A stretch of 35,224 nt of DNA from an uncultured Clostridia bacterium (GTDB lineage: Bacteria > Bacillota > Clostridia > Oscillospirales > Acutalibacteraceae): contig CANPVE010000020.1 in assembly GCA_947581635.1 (NCBI GenBank), positions 1 through 35,224 on the forward strand. Direction: 5' to 3'. Positions 15,537 to 23,806 of this stretch are shown piece by piece. Under the pieces are notes generated by a model that saw only the letters and a list, made by a program, of their open reading frames with translations, had not been told where the DNA came from and did no database searches. The first letter of the stretch is position 1, and each line of letters starts with the position of its first letter. A program made the position numbers and the translations under genes.

Positions 15537-16355
15537 TTAGCCGCCCTGTACGGTGACGTGCTTGAGCGCTGCGGAAAGTATTATTTTGGATATGATGTAG
15601 AATCCAATCACCCAAACGAATTGAAGCATAAGCCGCAGGGCTGCTTCCTGACCGGAATACTTGCCCATGTAAATCATCACAGGCGTGTAGCTAAGCGATG
15701 AAAATGGGAGCCATTCCATAACAGAGCGCAGGGTATCGGGCATAAAGGCCAGCGGTATCACAGAGCCCGAAAGGAAGCGAAGTATGCTCGATTTTAATAT
15801 GTTAAAGCCCCACAGGTTTTTCAAAAAGAACGCCATAAATCCAAAGCACACGTTCATATAGAACGAGAACATATAGCTCATGGCGACGCTGAGCATATAC
15901 AGCGCGAAGGTTCCTATGCTGAACATCACCCGACCGTACGTGAAGTATTTGTATATTTCCACACCCGCCAGCATCGGCACGAATATCAGTGTAAAGGTGA
16001 GCGACTTCTGACCAAGCTCGTTAAAAAGGAATGTCATGTCAAAGCTCACAGGCTTGATAAGACGCATCGCGATATTGCCGTCGCGCACCTCCTCGCCCAC
16101 TGCAAACGAACCGTCGCTCTCGGTGAGATATCCCGTCAGGTTAGTGACAAAGAGAAACACCACCATATCCGTCATGCTGAAGCCGTTGAATGTGCTGCTT
16201 CCCGATGAGGCGAACACCGCACGCCAGACGTAATACATCACGAAACAATACATTATATCTCCGATGAACCACGCTATAAAATTTGCGCGGTAGGCAGTCG
16301 CGCCGTGTATTCCCGCCCGGGTAAAGGGCAGGTACGTTTTCAAAAATTTTCTCAT
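15537..16355 (-). CDS. ABC-2 type exporter permease, subunit 1
   Basis: The 272-residue protein begins MRKFLKTYLPFTRAGIHGATAYRAN and has six hydrophobic segments. The loop VGEEVRDGNIAMRLIKPVSF is the counterpart of RRGEFDKYLTRPISPL in the other permease, so the two are distant paralogues forming a heterodimer. The ATG at 16355 lies 10 bases after GGAG and 20 bases after the DUF3916 gene. An upstream TTG at 16391 would overlap that gene. Confidence 0.88.
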   Translation of the reverse strand: MRKFLKTYLPFTRAGIHGATAYRANFIAWFIGDIMYCFVMYYVWRAVFASSGSSTFNGFSMTDMVVFLFVTNLTGYLTESDGSFAVGEEVRDGNIAMRLIKPVSFDMTFLFNELGQKSLTFTLIFVPMLAGVEIYKYFTYGRVMFSIGTFALYMLSVAMSYMFSFYMNVCFGFMAFFLKNLWGFNILKSSILRFLSGSVIPLAFMPDTLRSVMEWLPFSSLSYTPVMIYMGKYSGQEAALRLMLQFVWVIGFYIISKIILSAALKHVTVQGG

Positions 16356-16375
16356 ACTGTTTCCACTCCATAAAC

Positions 16376-16870
16376 TCACTCGTAAAACCAAATCTTTTGG
16401 CTGAAATTTTCATTCTCCTCATCGTTGCAAACCTGCTCCAGATAACACCGCCCGTTCAGGCGGGTGTGCAGTCCCATTCTCTCGGCAAATGACGGCTCGT
16501 AAACACGTGTCCATTTCTGGTATCGGATATCTGTTCTGTCCCAAAATGTGCGATAATATCGCTCTTCAAAAAAAAGTATTATTTGAGACCATGCAACATT
16601 ATTTTCATACACCACAAGCACCACTCTGCAAAAGGGCAAATCATAAGGCGCGGCAACAATGATTTGCTCGGTCTTTTGCAAAAGAGCGGACATTATATCT
16701 CTGCGCGATTTCCCCTTGGGCTTAAAGAATAAATTTCCATAAAGCTTTATTGTCTCGTCGCTGAACGGCGGTTCCGGGCGGTAATTGGGCTTGATGTTTT
16801 CTATTAACTCCAGCAGACGCCGACATTCCCGCCTGTACCAACGCTGCTTTTTTCTGCCAACGTCATACAT
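16376..16870 (-). CDS. DUF3916-like protein, function unknown
   Basis: The 164-residue soluble protein resembles the DUF3916 family of Firmicutes. The match is in the C-terminal half: CRVVLVVYENNVAWSQIILF, YYRTFWDR, YQKWTRV and the end NDEENENFSQKIWFYE. The N-terminus is rich in Arg and Lys and in Trp/Tyr. No catalytic residues are known for this family. Its gene is embedded in the ABC exporter unit, 22 bases after the P-loop gene and 20 bases before a permease gene. The family call is from remembered sequence patterns and should be treated as probable. Confidence 0.65.
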   Translation of the reverse strand: MYDVGRKKQRWYRRECRRLLELIENIKPNYRPEPPFSDETIKLYGNLFFKPKGKSRRDIMSALLQKTEQIIVAAPYDLPFCRVVLVVYENNVAWSQIILFFEERYYRTFWDRTDIRYQKWTRVYEPSFAERMGLHTRLNGRCYLEQVCNDEENENFSQKIWFYE

Positions 16871-16892
16871 AAATTGTCTCTTCTCCCTATGC

Positions 16893-17567
16893 CTACTCCT
16901 GTAATCCGAAATGTGTTTCCAATATTTCCAATGTACCCTCTATCGTGGATTGTTCATCGCGCACACAGGTGAAAAATCCGCTCTCGGCAAATTCTCTGTA
17001 ACGCTCCCCGCTGTTGATTTCCGCAATGCAGGTCTTAAAGTTCGCCATTGTGACCTCGGGATTTTCGGACTCATTTATCTTTGAAAGCAGAAATTGCTTT
17101 TCGGGGTCGCCGCGCTCGAAGAATCTCTCCACCGACATTATCTGCGGACTTAACATTATCGCTACGCGGCGATAATCGGAGATTTCGCCCAGGATATCGA
17201 GCGGAATATTGGTATCCACAAAGATTTTCTTTCCTTCTGCGCTGAGCTTAATCAACTCGATTATTTCAAGCTCCGCGCCCTCACGCGAACACCCGTCTAT
17301 CCATGCGGCGTATTCATCGGGCGTACGGTTTAGGAATTCCTGCCAGCCCGACATTGTTTCAAAATAGCTCAAATTCGGCTGATGCCGACTGTCTGTCAGA
17401 TCAAACAGCCTTTCTATGTAATTCTCGCCGCAGATTATGCCGCCGTGCCTTTCAGCCAGCATTTTCACCATAGTGGACTTGCCTGCATAGGCCGTGCCGT
17501 TGATGAAATAGACGTTTTTTAAAATATTTTTTAATATATTGCTTTCAATTCCTATTTTCATTGTCAT
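16893..17567 (-). CDS. P-loop NTPase, nucleoside- or adenylate-kinase-like
   Basis: The 224-residue protein has a Walker A loop GTAYAGKST (24-32) after a hydrophobic strand (VYFIN), a second strand KIFVDTNIPLDILGE and an Arg-rich lid-like segment near VERFFERGDPEKQF. This layout is that of small P-loop kinases of the AAA_18/AAA_33 type, which phosphorylate nucleotides, sugars or antibiotics. The substrate cannot be told. The ATG at 17567 is close behind GGATG; the longer open frame to 17624 would overlap the acetyltransferase gene. It lies in the ABC unit. Confidence 0.75.
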   Translation of the reverse strand: MTMKIGIESNILKNILKNVYFINGTAYAGKSTMVKMLAERHGGIICGENYIERLFDLTDSRHQPNLSYFETMSGWQEFLNRTPDEYAAWIDGCSREGAELEIIELIKLSAEGKKIFVDTNIPLDILGEISDYRRVAIMLSPQIMSVERFFERGDPEKQFLLSKINESENPEVTMANFKTCIAEINSGERYREFAESGFFTCVRDEQSTIEGTLEILETHFGLQE

Positions 17568-17595
17568 ATAACATCCGATATCACAAATTCGAGCA

Positions 17596-18168
17596 TCATT
17601 TTTTACCCGCCGTACCCTCATCAAAATGCCTGAGTGAATATTTCAGTTCCTTGGCATGATCTCCGCTGTCCTGGTAGCACCTCACACCCGTGTCGTCCTC
17701 GATTGTCATGCCGATTTTCTCCATGACCCGACGCGAAGCGATATTTCTCGCGTCGCAGCGTGCGAAAATTTTGCTCAGACCCAAGGTATCAAACGCAAAT
17801 TCTTTTAGTGCCAGCGCCGCTTCAGTGGCGTATCCGGGGCCGTGGCAATCCCCGAGCAGCAGCCAGCCCAATTCTCCCTCGTCGGGAAAGGTTTCATCTA
17901 TATAAACCGAAACGCCGCCGATGTGCCTTTCACCCAGCAGCACCGCAAACTCAAAACGCCGCTGATTTTCATTGCTCCAATCGCGCTCGGCTTCCAGCAG
18001 AAATTCCAGAGTATCCGCCAATGTTTTGTTTGGCAGATAAATCATATATTTTGTCAATTCCGCATCGGAGGCGTACTCATGGGTAGAATACAGATACTTC
18101 ACGCTCTGCGGAACAAGAGTCAAACGACGCGTCCGAATTTCAAAATTATTTCTGTCAAAAAAAATCAT
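17596..18168 (-). CDS. GNAT N-acetyltransferase (RimJ/RimL-like)
   Basis: The 190-residue protein starts with the strand IRTRRLTLVPQS typical of RimJ-like GNAT enzymes. The acetyl-CoA site is visible as LLGDCHGPGYATEAALALKEFAF, followed by IFARCDARNIASRRVMEKIGM, the conserved NxxSxxxxxKxG element. It would transfer an acetyl group from acetyl-CoA to an amine; the substrate is unknown. The ATG follows GAGGATAAACA. It is second in the ABC exporter unit, 80 bases after the ATPase gene. Confidence 0.88.
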   Translation of the reverse strand: MIFFDRNNFEIRTRRLTLVPQSVKYLYSTHEYASDAELTKYMIYLPNKTLADTLEFLLEAERDWSNENQRRFEFAVLLGERHIGGVSVYIDETFPDEGELGWLLLGDCHGPGYATEAALALKEFAFDTLGLSKIFARCDARNIASRRVMEKIGMTIEDDTGVRCYQDSGDHAKELKYSLRHFDEGTAGKK

Positions 18169-18248
18169 TGTTTATCCTCTATTCTGCCGGACGTCGGTGT
18201 TCAGTTCCTTACGGTCAAAAAAACGGTACCGCGCTTCGTTAATTATTT

Positions 18249-19277
18249 TTAAATGCTGCCGCCGTGTTCTGCATCGCCCTTATACAGTCGGCGGATTATC
18301 TCCTCGATGTCGGCGTCTTTGACGTTGATATCCTTGACATGAACGGTACCCAGTGTATAATTCAACATTTGCTCAACAGAAATTTTGTCGGTATTAAAAG
18401 CAACCGTCACCATTGTGCCATCTGCCTTGAACGTCAAATCGCCTTCGCCAAGACCGTTTGAGGCAAACGCATTCTCATAGTCAAGCGCCAATATGGAATT
18501 TTCGTCCGCCGCTTCAAAATTCAATTCGCGCATCTGGCCGTACTTTTGCTTGAGATTGTAAAGGCTGCCGTCATACACTTTCTTGCCGTGGTCTATCATC
18601 ACAATTCGTTTGCACAAAGATGATATATCTTCCAAATCGTGCGTTGTAAGAATGACGGTAGTACCTTCCTCGCGGTTGATTTTCGATATAGCCCTGCGGA
18701 TATTGTCCTTTACCACCACGTCCAAACCGATAGTCGGCTCGTCGAGGAACAGCACCTTTGGATTGTGCAGCAACGACGCGGCGATGTCCGCCCTCATTCT
18801 CTGCCCGAGCGACAACGTGCGCACGGGGGAATTTATAAATGGCTGCAATTCCAGCACCTCGTTGAGAAATTCCATCTGCTTTGTGAACTTTGCCTCGTCC
18901 ACCTCATATATCTCACGAAGCACGGCATATGTCTCGGTGAGCGGCAGATCCCACCACAGCTGCGTTCTCTGACCGAACACAACGCCGATTTCCTTGACGT
19001 ACTTTTTTCGATTTTTCTGCGGATTTTGCCCATTTATAATGCAGTTTCCCGCAGTAGGGGTGAGAATCCCGGTCAACATTTTGATTACAGTGGATTTTCC
19101 CGCGCCGTTCGGACCGATAAAGCCCAAAATCTCGCCTTTATCAACATGGAAAGATATATCGTCCACTGCTTTGACCGTTTCCTTCTCGCTGTGAAAAATC
19201 GACTTTACACTGCCCATGAATCCCGGCTGCTTGACGGTCTTCTTGAAATATTTCTGCAAATTTTCTACCTGTATCAC
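18249..19277 (-). CDS. ABC-2 type exporter ATP-binding protein
   Basis: The 342-residue ATPase has Walker A GPNGAGKST (55-63), the Q-loop region FGQRTQLWWDLP that marks partners of ABC2_membrane_6 permeases, the signature LSLGQRMRAD (155-164), Walker B VLFLDEPTIGLD and the switch TTHDLED. After residue about 245 there is a further 95-residue C-terminal domain of the kind found in this exporter class. The start is GTG at 19277 with a weak GAGTTGAG site. It is the first gene of the unit and has its own promoter. Its permeases are the two encoded at 14635-16355. Confidence 0.93.
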   Translation of the reverse strand: MIQVENLQKYFKKTVKQPGFMGSVKSIFHSEKETVKAVDDISFHVDKGEILGFIGPNGAGKSTVIKMLTGILTPTAGNCIINGQNPQKNRKKYVKEIGVVFGQRTQLWWDLPLTETYAVLREIYEVDEAKFTKQMEFLNEVLELQPFINSPVRTLSLGQRMRADIAASLLHNPKVLFLDEPTIGLDVVVKDNIRRAISKINREEGTTVILTTHDLEDISSLCKRIVMIDHGKKVYDGSLYNLKQKYGQMRELNFEAADENSILALDYENAFASNGLGEGDLTFKADGTMVTVAFNTDKISVEQMLNYTLGTVHVKDINVKDADIEEIIRRLYKGDAEHGGSI

Positions 19278-19317
19278 TTTCTCAACTCAACTCCATCTTC
19301 TAAAATTTTACAATAGA

Positions 19318-19346
19318 ATGATATCATTATGAATAAACTATTTCAA
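19318..19346 (-). promoter_or_regulatory. Promoter of the ABC exporter unit
   Basis: On the minus strand TTGAAA (19341-19346) and TATCAT (19318-19323) are 17 bases apart, with TGA forming an extended -10. It lies about 40 bases before the ATPase start. Confidence 0.7.
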
Positions 19347-19389
19347 GCGGTTGGAGCGATTCTTTAGACTTTCTTTAGATTTCCAAAAT

Positions 19390-19438
19390 CACAAAAACAC
19401 ATCGCCAAGTCCGCGCCTGTCGGTTTCAGCGATGTGTT
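19390..19438 (-). terminator. Terminator after the L,D-transpeptidase gene
   Basis: On the minus strand AACACATCGC pairs perfectly with GCGATGTGTT around a 23-base loop, followed by TTTGTGATTTT. Confidence 0.75.
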
Positions 19439-19454
19439 CTTCATTTGGATTATT

Positions 19455-22016
19455 TTATTCAGCCGAGGCGGTCGTCGCCGCATTCTCAGTCGACTTAGCG
19501 GTTGCAGCGGCATCAGTTGACTTTGTAGTTGACTTTGCAGTTGCCTTTGCAGTCGTGGTCGTCTTTGTGGTAAGCTTGGTGCTCTCGGTGGGCTTGGAAG
19601 TCGGCTTCGTGCTCTCGGTGGACTTTGAAGTCGACTTGGTGCTCTCGGTGGACTTTGAAGTCGACTTGGTGCTCTCGGTGGGCTTGGAAGTCGGCTTGGT
19701 GTTCTCGGTGGGCTTGGAAGTCGGCTTGGTGTTCTCGGTGGGCTCGGAAGTCGGCTTTGTGCTCTCGGTGGGTTCGGAAGTCGGCTTTGTGCTCTCGGTG
19801 GGCTTGGAAGTCGACTTGGTGCTCTCAGTAGGCTTGGAAGTCGACTTGGTGCTCTCGGTCGACTTCGTCGTGGTGGTGGTAGTGGTCTTGGTAGTGGTCG
19901 TCACCTCTGTAACCGTCACGGTAAAGGTTGCCTTGTAGGAACCGTCAACCGAAGTCGCGGTAATTACAGCGGTACCCGCGCCCTTGGCTGTTATGGTGCA
20001 GGATGCATTGTTGCTTTTGACGGTTGCAACCCTGGTGTTGTTTGACACCCAATAGCACGCCTTTTCGCTGGCATTGGAAGGCTCAAATGTCACATTTATC
20101 GTGAAGCTCTCGCCGACCTTCACTGTCTTCGAGGTGGATTTCAGGCTTATTCCCGCAACAGGTACCTTGTTGGTAGCGGGGTCAACATACTGCGAGCTTA
20201 TTGAAGGTTTGCTGGCGCTCTTGCCAAGCGGAGATCCGTTGACTATCTTGACATAGGTTCCCGACGGGCAGAATGCGTACATGAAGTAAGCCGCCTGCGC
20301 GCTGGTTCTCATGCAGCCTGACGAAGCGTTTGTACCTATGGCGCTCACACTGTTCTCCATGAGGGAGCCGAAATTCTGCTTCTTGTATATAGGTCCGTGA
20401 AAGAACAAACCGCCGTAATATTTGCTGCAATAGGGGGAGTAGGAATTGGTGCCCCAGCGATGCCATCTTTCCTTGCCGCCGATCGAGAATATACCCACAG
20501 GCGTGAGCGACGATGTTCTTCCGGTGGCGGTCAGATAGGTACGCACCGGCGTGGTATACTTGCCGTTGCTGTCTTTGGCGTAGATGGTGATGGTATGCGA
20601 ACCCTTTTCAACGTATATGAAGTACGGCGATGAATTTACAGGGAAATTCTCGGGGGATACACTGCTCGTATTCTTCTTAGTGGTTGTAGTGGTCTTTTTT
20701 GTAGTAGTAGCGGTAGTCTTTTGGTCAGAATTTTTCGCCGTCGTGGTGGATTTGGACGTTTTGGAGTTGGTACTCGTGGCGTTCTTCTTGGTGGTTTGAG
20801 TTGTGCCCTTGACGGTGGACGCGGTGGTTTTCTCGGTGGTGTCGCCTTCGACAACGTCCAGAACTTCGCCCGTCTCGGCGTCGACTATTTCCATATCCGG
20901 GTTGGGATTGCCCACATCAACGCCGCCTGTATTTACCTGCTCTTTGAGCACATAACCGCTGACTTTGTTTTCGCTGCCGCTTACTTTGTAATAATCGTCC
21001 TTCGCCTCATATATCATCAGCGTCTCACCGGCAGTCATATGTCCTGTAACATTGCCGCCCGCATCATCGTACACATCAGCATCGTTGTAAAGTACTCCCA
21101 TGCCGATAACGTCGTCTGTTATATCGTCAATGCTTATACTATCGCTGTCGGTGACAAACTGGCTGTCGCTCACATATCCGTATGTCACGCCGGAGGTACT
21201 CACAGGGGGCTTTTTAAAAACGGCATTAAATATGACCGAGAATACCACGACAATGGAAGCTACCAAAATCGCAGACAAGCTCATTGCCTTTTTGGCAGAC
21301 GAAGTGCCAACAGGCTTGGCGCGTACAGAGTCTTCCTGGTTGTCGCCGTCCACGCTATTCACTGCGTCGTTTGAATCAACTTCACTTGTGAGATTCAGAA
21401 GGCTGCCGACTATCGCGTCTATATTCAGCTCACTGTCAAAATTTTCGGATTCGTCAGTGGCGCTCACCTCTGCAAATTCTTCGTGTTCGTCAGTCTCATC
21501 GACTTTCTCAAACTCTCCGAGTTCGTTGAGCTCGTCAGTCTCATCGACTTCCTCAAACTCTCCGAGTTCGTCGAGCCCGTCAGCCTCGTTGAATTCCTCA
21601 AACTCTCCGAGTTCGTTGAGCTCGTCAGCCTCGTTGACTTCCTCAAACTCTCCGAGTTCGTTGAGCCCGTCAGCCTCGTTGACTTCCTCAAACTCTCCGA
21701 GTTCGTCGAGCCCGTCAGCCTCGTCGGCTTCCTCTAACTCTCCGAGTTCGTCGAGCCCGTCAGCCTCGTCGGCTTCCTCTAACTCTCCGAGTTCGTTGAG
21801 CCAGTCAGCTTCGTCGGTCTGCTCAAACTCTTCGAGTTCGTCGAGCCCGTCAGCTTCGTCGACTTCCTCAAACTCTCCGTCGCCGTAAATTTCCTCGACT
21901 TCGTCAGGCTCATCGCCCTCTACACTCTCCGCGCCGCCAAACTTTTGGATTTCGTCAAGTTCTTCGGCTCCGTCAAAATCTGCGGCTTCAACATTTTTAT
22001 TGTTCTTTCTGCTCAT
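19455..22016 (-). CDS. Large L,D-transpeptidase (YkuD) with acidic repeats, SH3b and Big domains
   Basis: L,D-transpeptidases make 3-3 peptidoglycan crosslinks or attach wall proteins. The 853-residue protein has, in order: an acidic cytoplasmic region with 15-residue repeats such as DEADGLDELGEFEEV (53-172), one membrane helix (247-267), an SH3b-like domain (about 308-362), a Thr/Lys-rich linker (391-456), the YkuD domain (464-592) with FFHGPIY (His540) and SSGCMRTS (catalytic Cys568, Arg570), a Big_2-type Ig domain (618-702) and a Thr/Ser/Lys tail of ten STKPTSKPTE-type decapeptides. The long charged cytoplasmic part is unusual for this family. The ATG at 22016 follows GGAGG by 8 bases. It lies 83 bases after a lipoprotein gene, probably in one transcript. 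Confidence 0.93.
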   Translation of the reverse strand: MSRKNNKNVEAADFDGAEELDEIQKFGGAESVEGDEPDEVEEIYGDGEFEEVDEADGLDELEEFEQTDEADWLNELGELEEADEADGLDELGELEEADEADGLDELGEFEEVNEADGLNELGEFEEVNEADELNELGEFEEFNEADGLDELGEFEEVDETDELNELGEFEKVDETDEHEEFAEVSATDESENFDSELNIDAIVGSLLNLTSEVDSNDAVNSVDGDNQEDSVRAKPVGTSSAKKAMSLSAILVASIVVVFSVIFNAVFKKPPVSTSGVTYGYVSDSQFVTDSDSISIDDITDDVIGMGVLYNDADVYDDAGGNVTGHMTAGETLMIYEAKDDYYKVSGSENKVSGYVLKEQVNTGGVDVGNPNPDMEIVDAETGEVLDVVEGDTTEKTTASTVKGTTQTTKKNATSTNSKTSKSTTTAKNSDQKTTATTTKKTTTTTKKNTSSVSPENFPVNSSPYFIYVEKGSHTITIYAKDSNGKYTTPVRTYLTATGRTSSLTPVGIFSIGGKERWHRWGTNSYSPYCSKYYGGLFFHGPIYKKQNFGSLMENSVSAIGTNASSGCMRTSAQAAYFMYAFCPSGTYVKIVNGSPLGKSASKPSISSQYVDPATNKVPVAGISLKSTSKTVKVGESFTINVTFEPSNASEKACYWVSNNTRVATVKSNNASCTITAKGAGTAVITATSVDGSYKATFTVTVTEVTTTTKTTTTTTTKSTESTKSTSKPTESTKSTSKPTESTKPTSEPTESTKPTSEPTENTKPTSKPTENTKPTSKPTESTKSTSKSTESTKSTSKSTESTKPTSKPTESTKLTTKTTTTAKATAKSTTKSTDAAATAKSTENAATTASAE
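19566..19865 (-). repeat. 30-bp tandem repeat coding ten decapeptides
   Basis: Ten adjoining 30-base units encode KPTESTKPTS-like decapeptides in the C-terminal tail of the L,D-transpeptidase. Units are near identical at DNA level, so copy number is likely to vary between strains. Confidence 0.9.
21501..21860 (-). repeat. 45-bp tandem repeat coding acidic 15-mers
   Basis: Eight 45-base units plus a partial ninth encode acidic DEADGLDELGEFEEV-type 15-mers in the cytoplasmic region of the L,D-transpeptidase. The spacing of hydrophobic residues (Leu, Leu, Phe) within Glu/Asp suggests amphipathic helices. Confidence 0.9.
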
Positions 22017-22099
22017 CAGGTGTTCCTCCGTAAAAACCCAAGCATAGCTGCCCGGCAAGGTGTAAGTTGTAAATTTAAGTCAATATCGACATCGGAAAA

Positions 22100-22693
22100 T
22101 CAGAAATTTATTGCCGCCGATACCGAGAAATACTCCACCTCATTGTCAATCAAATGGAATGTCAATCTGGGCGTTTCGGGCAGCACCTCGCCGTCATAAT
22201 AGGTGTAGAAGCCATCGCCCTCGTCCTCGTAGCCGTCGCCGTATGCTTTGGCTATATCGTCAAATGTACTACCGACGGTGATATTCTTATCGGTAGTCAC
22301 CTTGTCGGTGTGGCACTCAACATCACATATGTAATCCTCGCCGGGATTCAGCGGAACGGTATGAACTCTCAGGACATCGGTGTAGTCCTCGCTGTCGGGG
22401 TCGAATTCACCGCTTCCGAAATAATAATCAAACCAATACTCGTCGCCGTTTTCCCCGTAATGACAACTTAGCTGATTTATGGTATTTGTCGGCTCTCCAA
22501 GGGCTGTCTTAAGATCATCGACCTTTTCGTTCACACCGTAGTTCTTGCCGTCGTACCTTATAACCAGCGAAGCGGATGAAAAACCTTCGCCTTGGCCGTC
22601 CTCTTTGTTTTTGCCTTTTGCGCCGCTGTTCCCGCACGACGTCAGAGCGACGATACACAACACCGACAAAATAATCGCAGTAATTCGTTTCAT
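22100..22693 (-). CDS. Lipoprotein, function unknown
   Basis: The 197-residue protein begins with a clear lipoprotein signal, MKRITAIILSVLCIVALTSC, with Cys20 as the lipidated residue. The mature part carries a Gly/Lys-rich linker and a domain with two similar halves: LVIRYDGKNYGVNEKVDDLKTALGEP and, later, ITVGSTFDDIAKAYGDG. Both have the form strand, then a motif for a small helix that recurs in clostridial extracellular lipoproteins. The start is ATG at 22693, after GGAAGG; longer frames lack a signal peptide start. It has its own strong promoter and precedes the L,D-transpeptidase, so it may act with it at the wall. Confidence 0.8.
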   Translation of the reverse strand: MKRITAIILSVLCIVALTSCGNSGAKGKNKEDGQGEGFSSASLVIRYDGKNYGVNEKVDDLKTALGEPTNTINQLSCHYGENGDEYWFDYYFGSGEFDPDSEDYTDVLRVHTVPLNPGEDYICDVECHTDKVTTDKNITVGSTFDDIAKAYGDGYEDEGDGFYTYYDGEVLPETPRLTFHLIDNEVEYFSVSAAINF

Positions 22694-22763
22694 GATTGTC
22701 CAACCTTCCATCAAAATTGTCATTCCTGCATTTTACGTAGATACATAAACACGATACAGGTAT

Positions 22764-22792
22764 ATTCTATCACTCTGCATATTTTTTGTCAA
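22764..22792 (-). promoter_or_regulatory. Promoter of the lipoprotein / L,D-transpeptidase unit
   Basis: On the minus strand a perfect TTGACA (22787-22792) and TAGAAT (22764-22769) are separated by 17 bases. No comparable promoter is seen between the two genes. Confidence 0.8.
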
Positions 22793-22882
22793 CGTGATAA
22801 ACAGCACAAATAACGCTACATAAACCAATTTTTTATTAATTTTTTCTACAACGATCTCACACGCATCAATGCATAATTTTCG

Positions 22883-23767
22883 TTATTTTGTGTGTTCGCA
22901 GCACATTCCGCAATCAGAACAGCCGTTGCACATAGGTCGGCTGCCACAACTGCGGCAGTTTTCTCTGTAGTGAGGAACATACAGCGTCTGCTCGGGAAGT
23001 TCAAACCCCAAGGCATCTGTGAGACGCCAATTCACCGGCCTCCCGACAAAGCTCATGCCCGATTTGTGAGCCATTTGGCTCTGCACCGATTTATTGGGCA
23101 GGTTATACCGCCTGCCGTCCTTAATAAACACGGAACCTGTTTCAAAAAACGTGAAAGTCACGTTATATTGCCCGCACTCGGCGCGCAGTCTCTTTACCCA
23201 GTCAAAATTGCAAGGGCGCGCACCGTCGTAATTCTCACCGCCGCACATCACCTGCTCTATCTGCCCTGCCGGCAGGTATCTGCTTATGCTCACCTCACCG
23301 ATGAAGGGAGCACACATAATTCCCTTGTGCCTGAACGGGAGCGAAAGCAGTATTGGTATGCGCTCGTCAGCTCGGCGCTGATTCTCGCAGGTAACGTTGA
23401 GCATCACATTGTTCCACCCGTCGCCCCAGTCGTCCGGCAGGCAGTTTGCCACGCGCTGCGGGCGCTTAGTGAGAAGAAAAAACTTTACGTCTGGCCTCAT
23501 TCGTATGATATCCCATGCTCGGACGCGCCAGACGTCGGCCTGTTCGAGGAAAAAATCCGACGACATACAGACCCGTATCAGCTCGCCGCTGCGGATTTTG
23601 TATCCGCCTCCCCGCGCTCTTTGCAGCGGATAGTCAAAACCCGCCTTATTTCTGTGAATAACCGAACAGTCTATGCCGCGCAAGCCGTCGAGGTAATACA
23701 TATAACAGTGCTCGCAGCCTTCGCTGCATTTCACACAACCGTGCCATGGATTCCATATGTCGTGCAT
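22883..23767 (-). CDS. DUF5131 (phage Gp37/Gp68-like) radical-SAM-like protein
   Basis: The protein (294 residues from the ATG at 23767) has the family opening WNPWHGCVKCSEGCEHCYMY, whose cysteines resemble a radical-SAM iron-sulfur motif, then FLLTKRPQRVANCLPDDWGD, NVMLNVTCENQ, and GEVSISRYLPAG with QVMCGGENYDGARPCNFDWVK. The C-terminus carries a dense Cys cluster (CRSCGSRPMCNGCSDCGMCC), likely a metal site. The biochemical role of the family is not established. An ATG at 23773 is an alternative, but GGGGAG is too close to it. It lies about 40 bases after folK in the same direction, so it is probably co-transcribed with folB-folK. Confidence 0.82.
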   Translation of the reverse strand: MHDIWNPWHGCVKCSEGCEHCYMYYLDGLRGIDCSVIHRNKAGFDYPLQRARGGGYKIRSGELIRVCMSSDFFLEQADVWRVRAWDIIRMRPDVKFFLLTKRPQRVANCLPDDWGDGWNNVMLNVTCENQRRADERIPILLSLPFRHKGIMCAPFIGEVSISRYLPAGQIEQVMCGGENYDGARPCNFDWVKRLRAECGQYNVTFTFFETGSVFIKDGRRYNLPNKSVQSQMAHKSGMSFVGRPVNWRLTDALGFELPEQTLYVPHYRENCRSCGSRPMCNGCSDCGMCCEHTK

Positions 23768-23806
23768 AAACATTATTCTCCCCAAAAGCTTAGTCCTGCC
23801 TCACGC

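Noticed and set aside
19351..19938. A 195-codon plus-strand open frame rich in Val, Leu and Ser
   Set aside because: It is the antisense of the decapeptide repeats and crosses the terminator, with no protein character of its own.
21100..21888. A 262-codon plus-strand open frame rich in Ser and Asn
   Set aside because: It is the antisense of the acidic repeat region of the L,D-transpeptidase. The repeats keep the opposite frame open by chance; it has no ribosome binding site.
22883..23767. A prophage remnant, based on the Gp37/Gp68 family name
   Set aside because: The surrounding genes are folate biosynthesis and envelope genes, with no integrase, structural or lysis genes.
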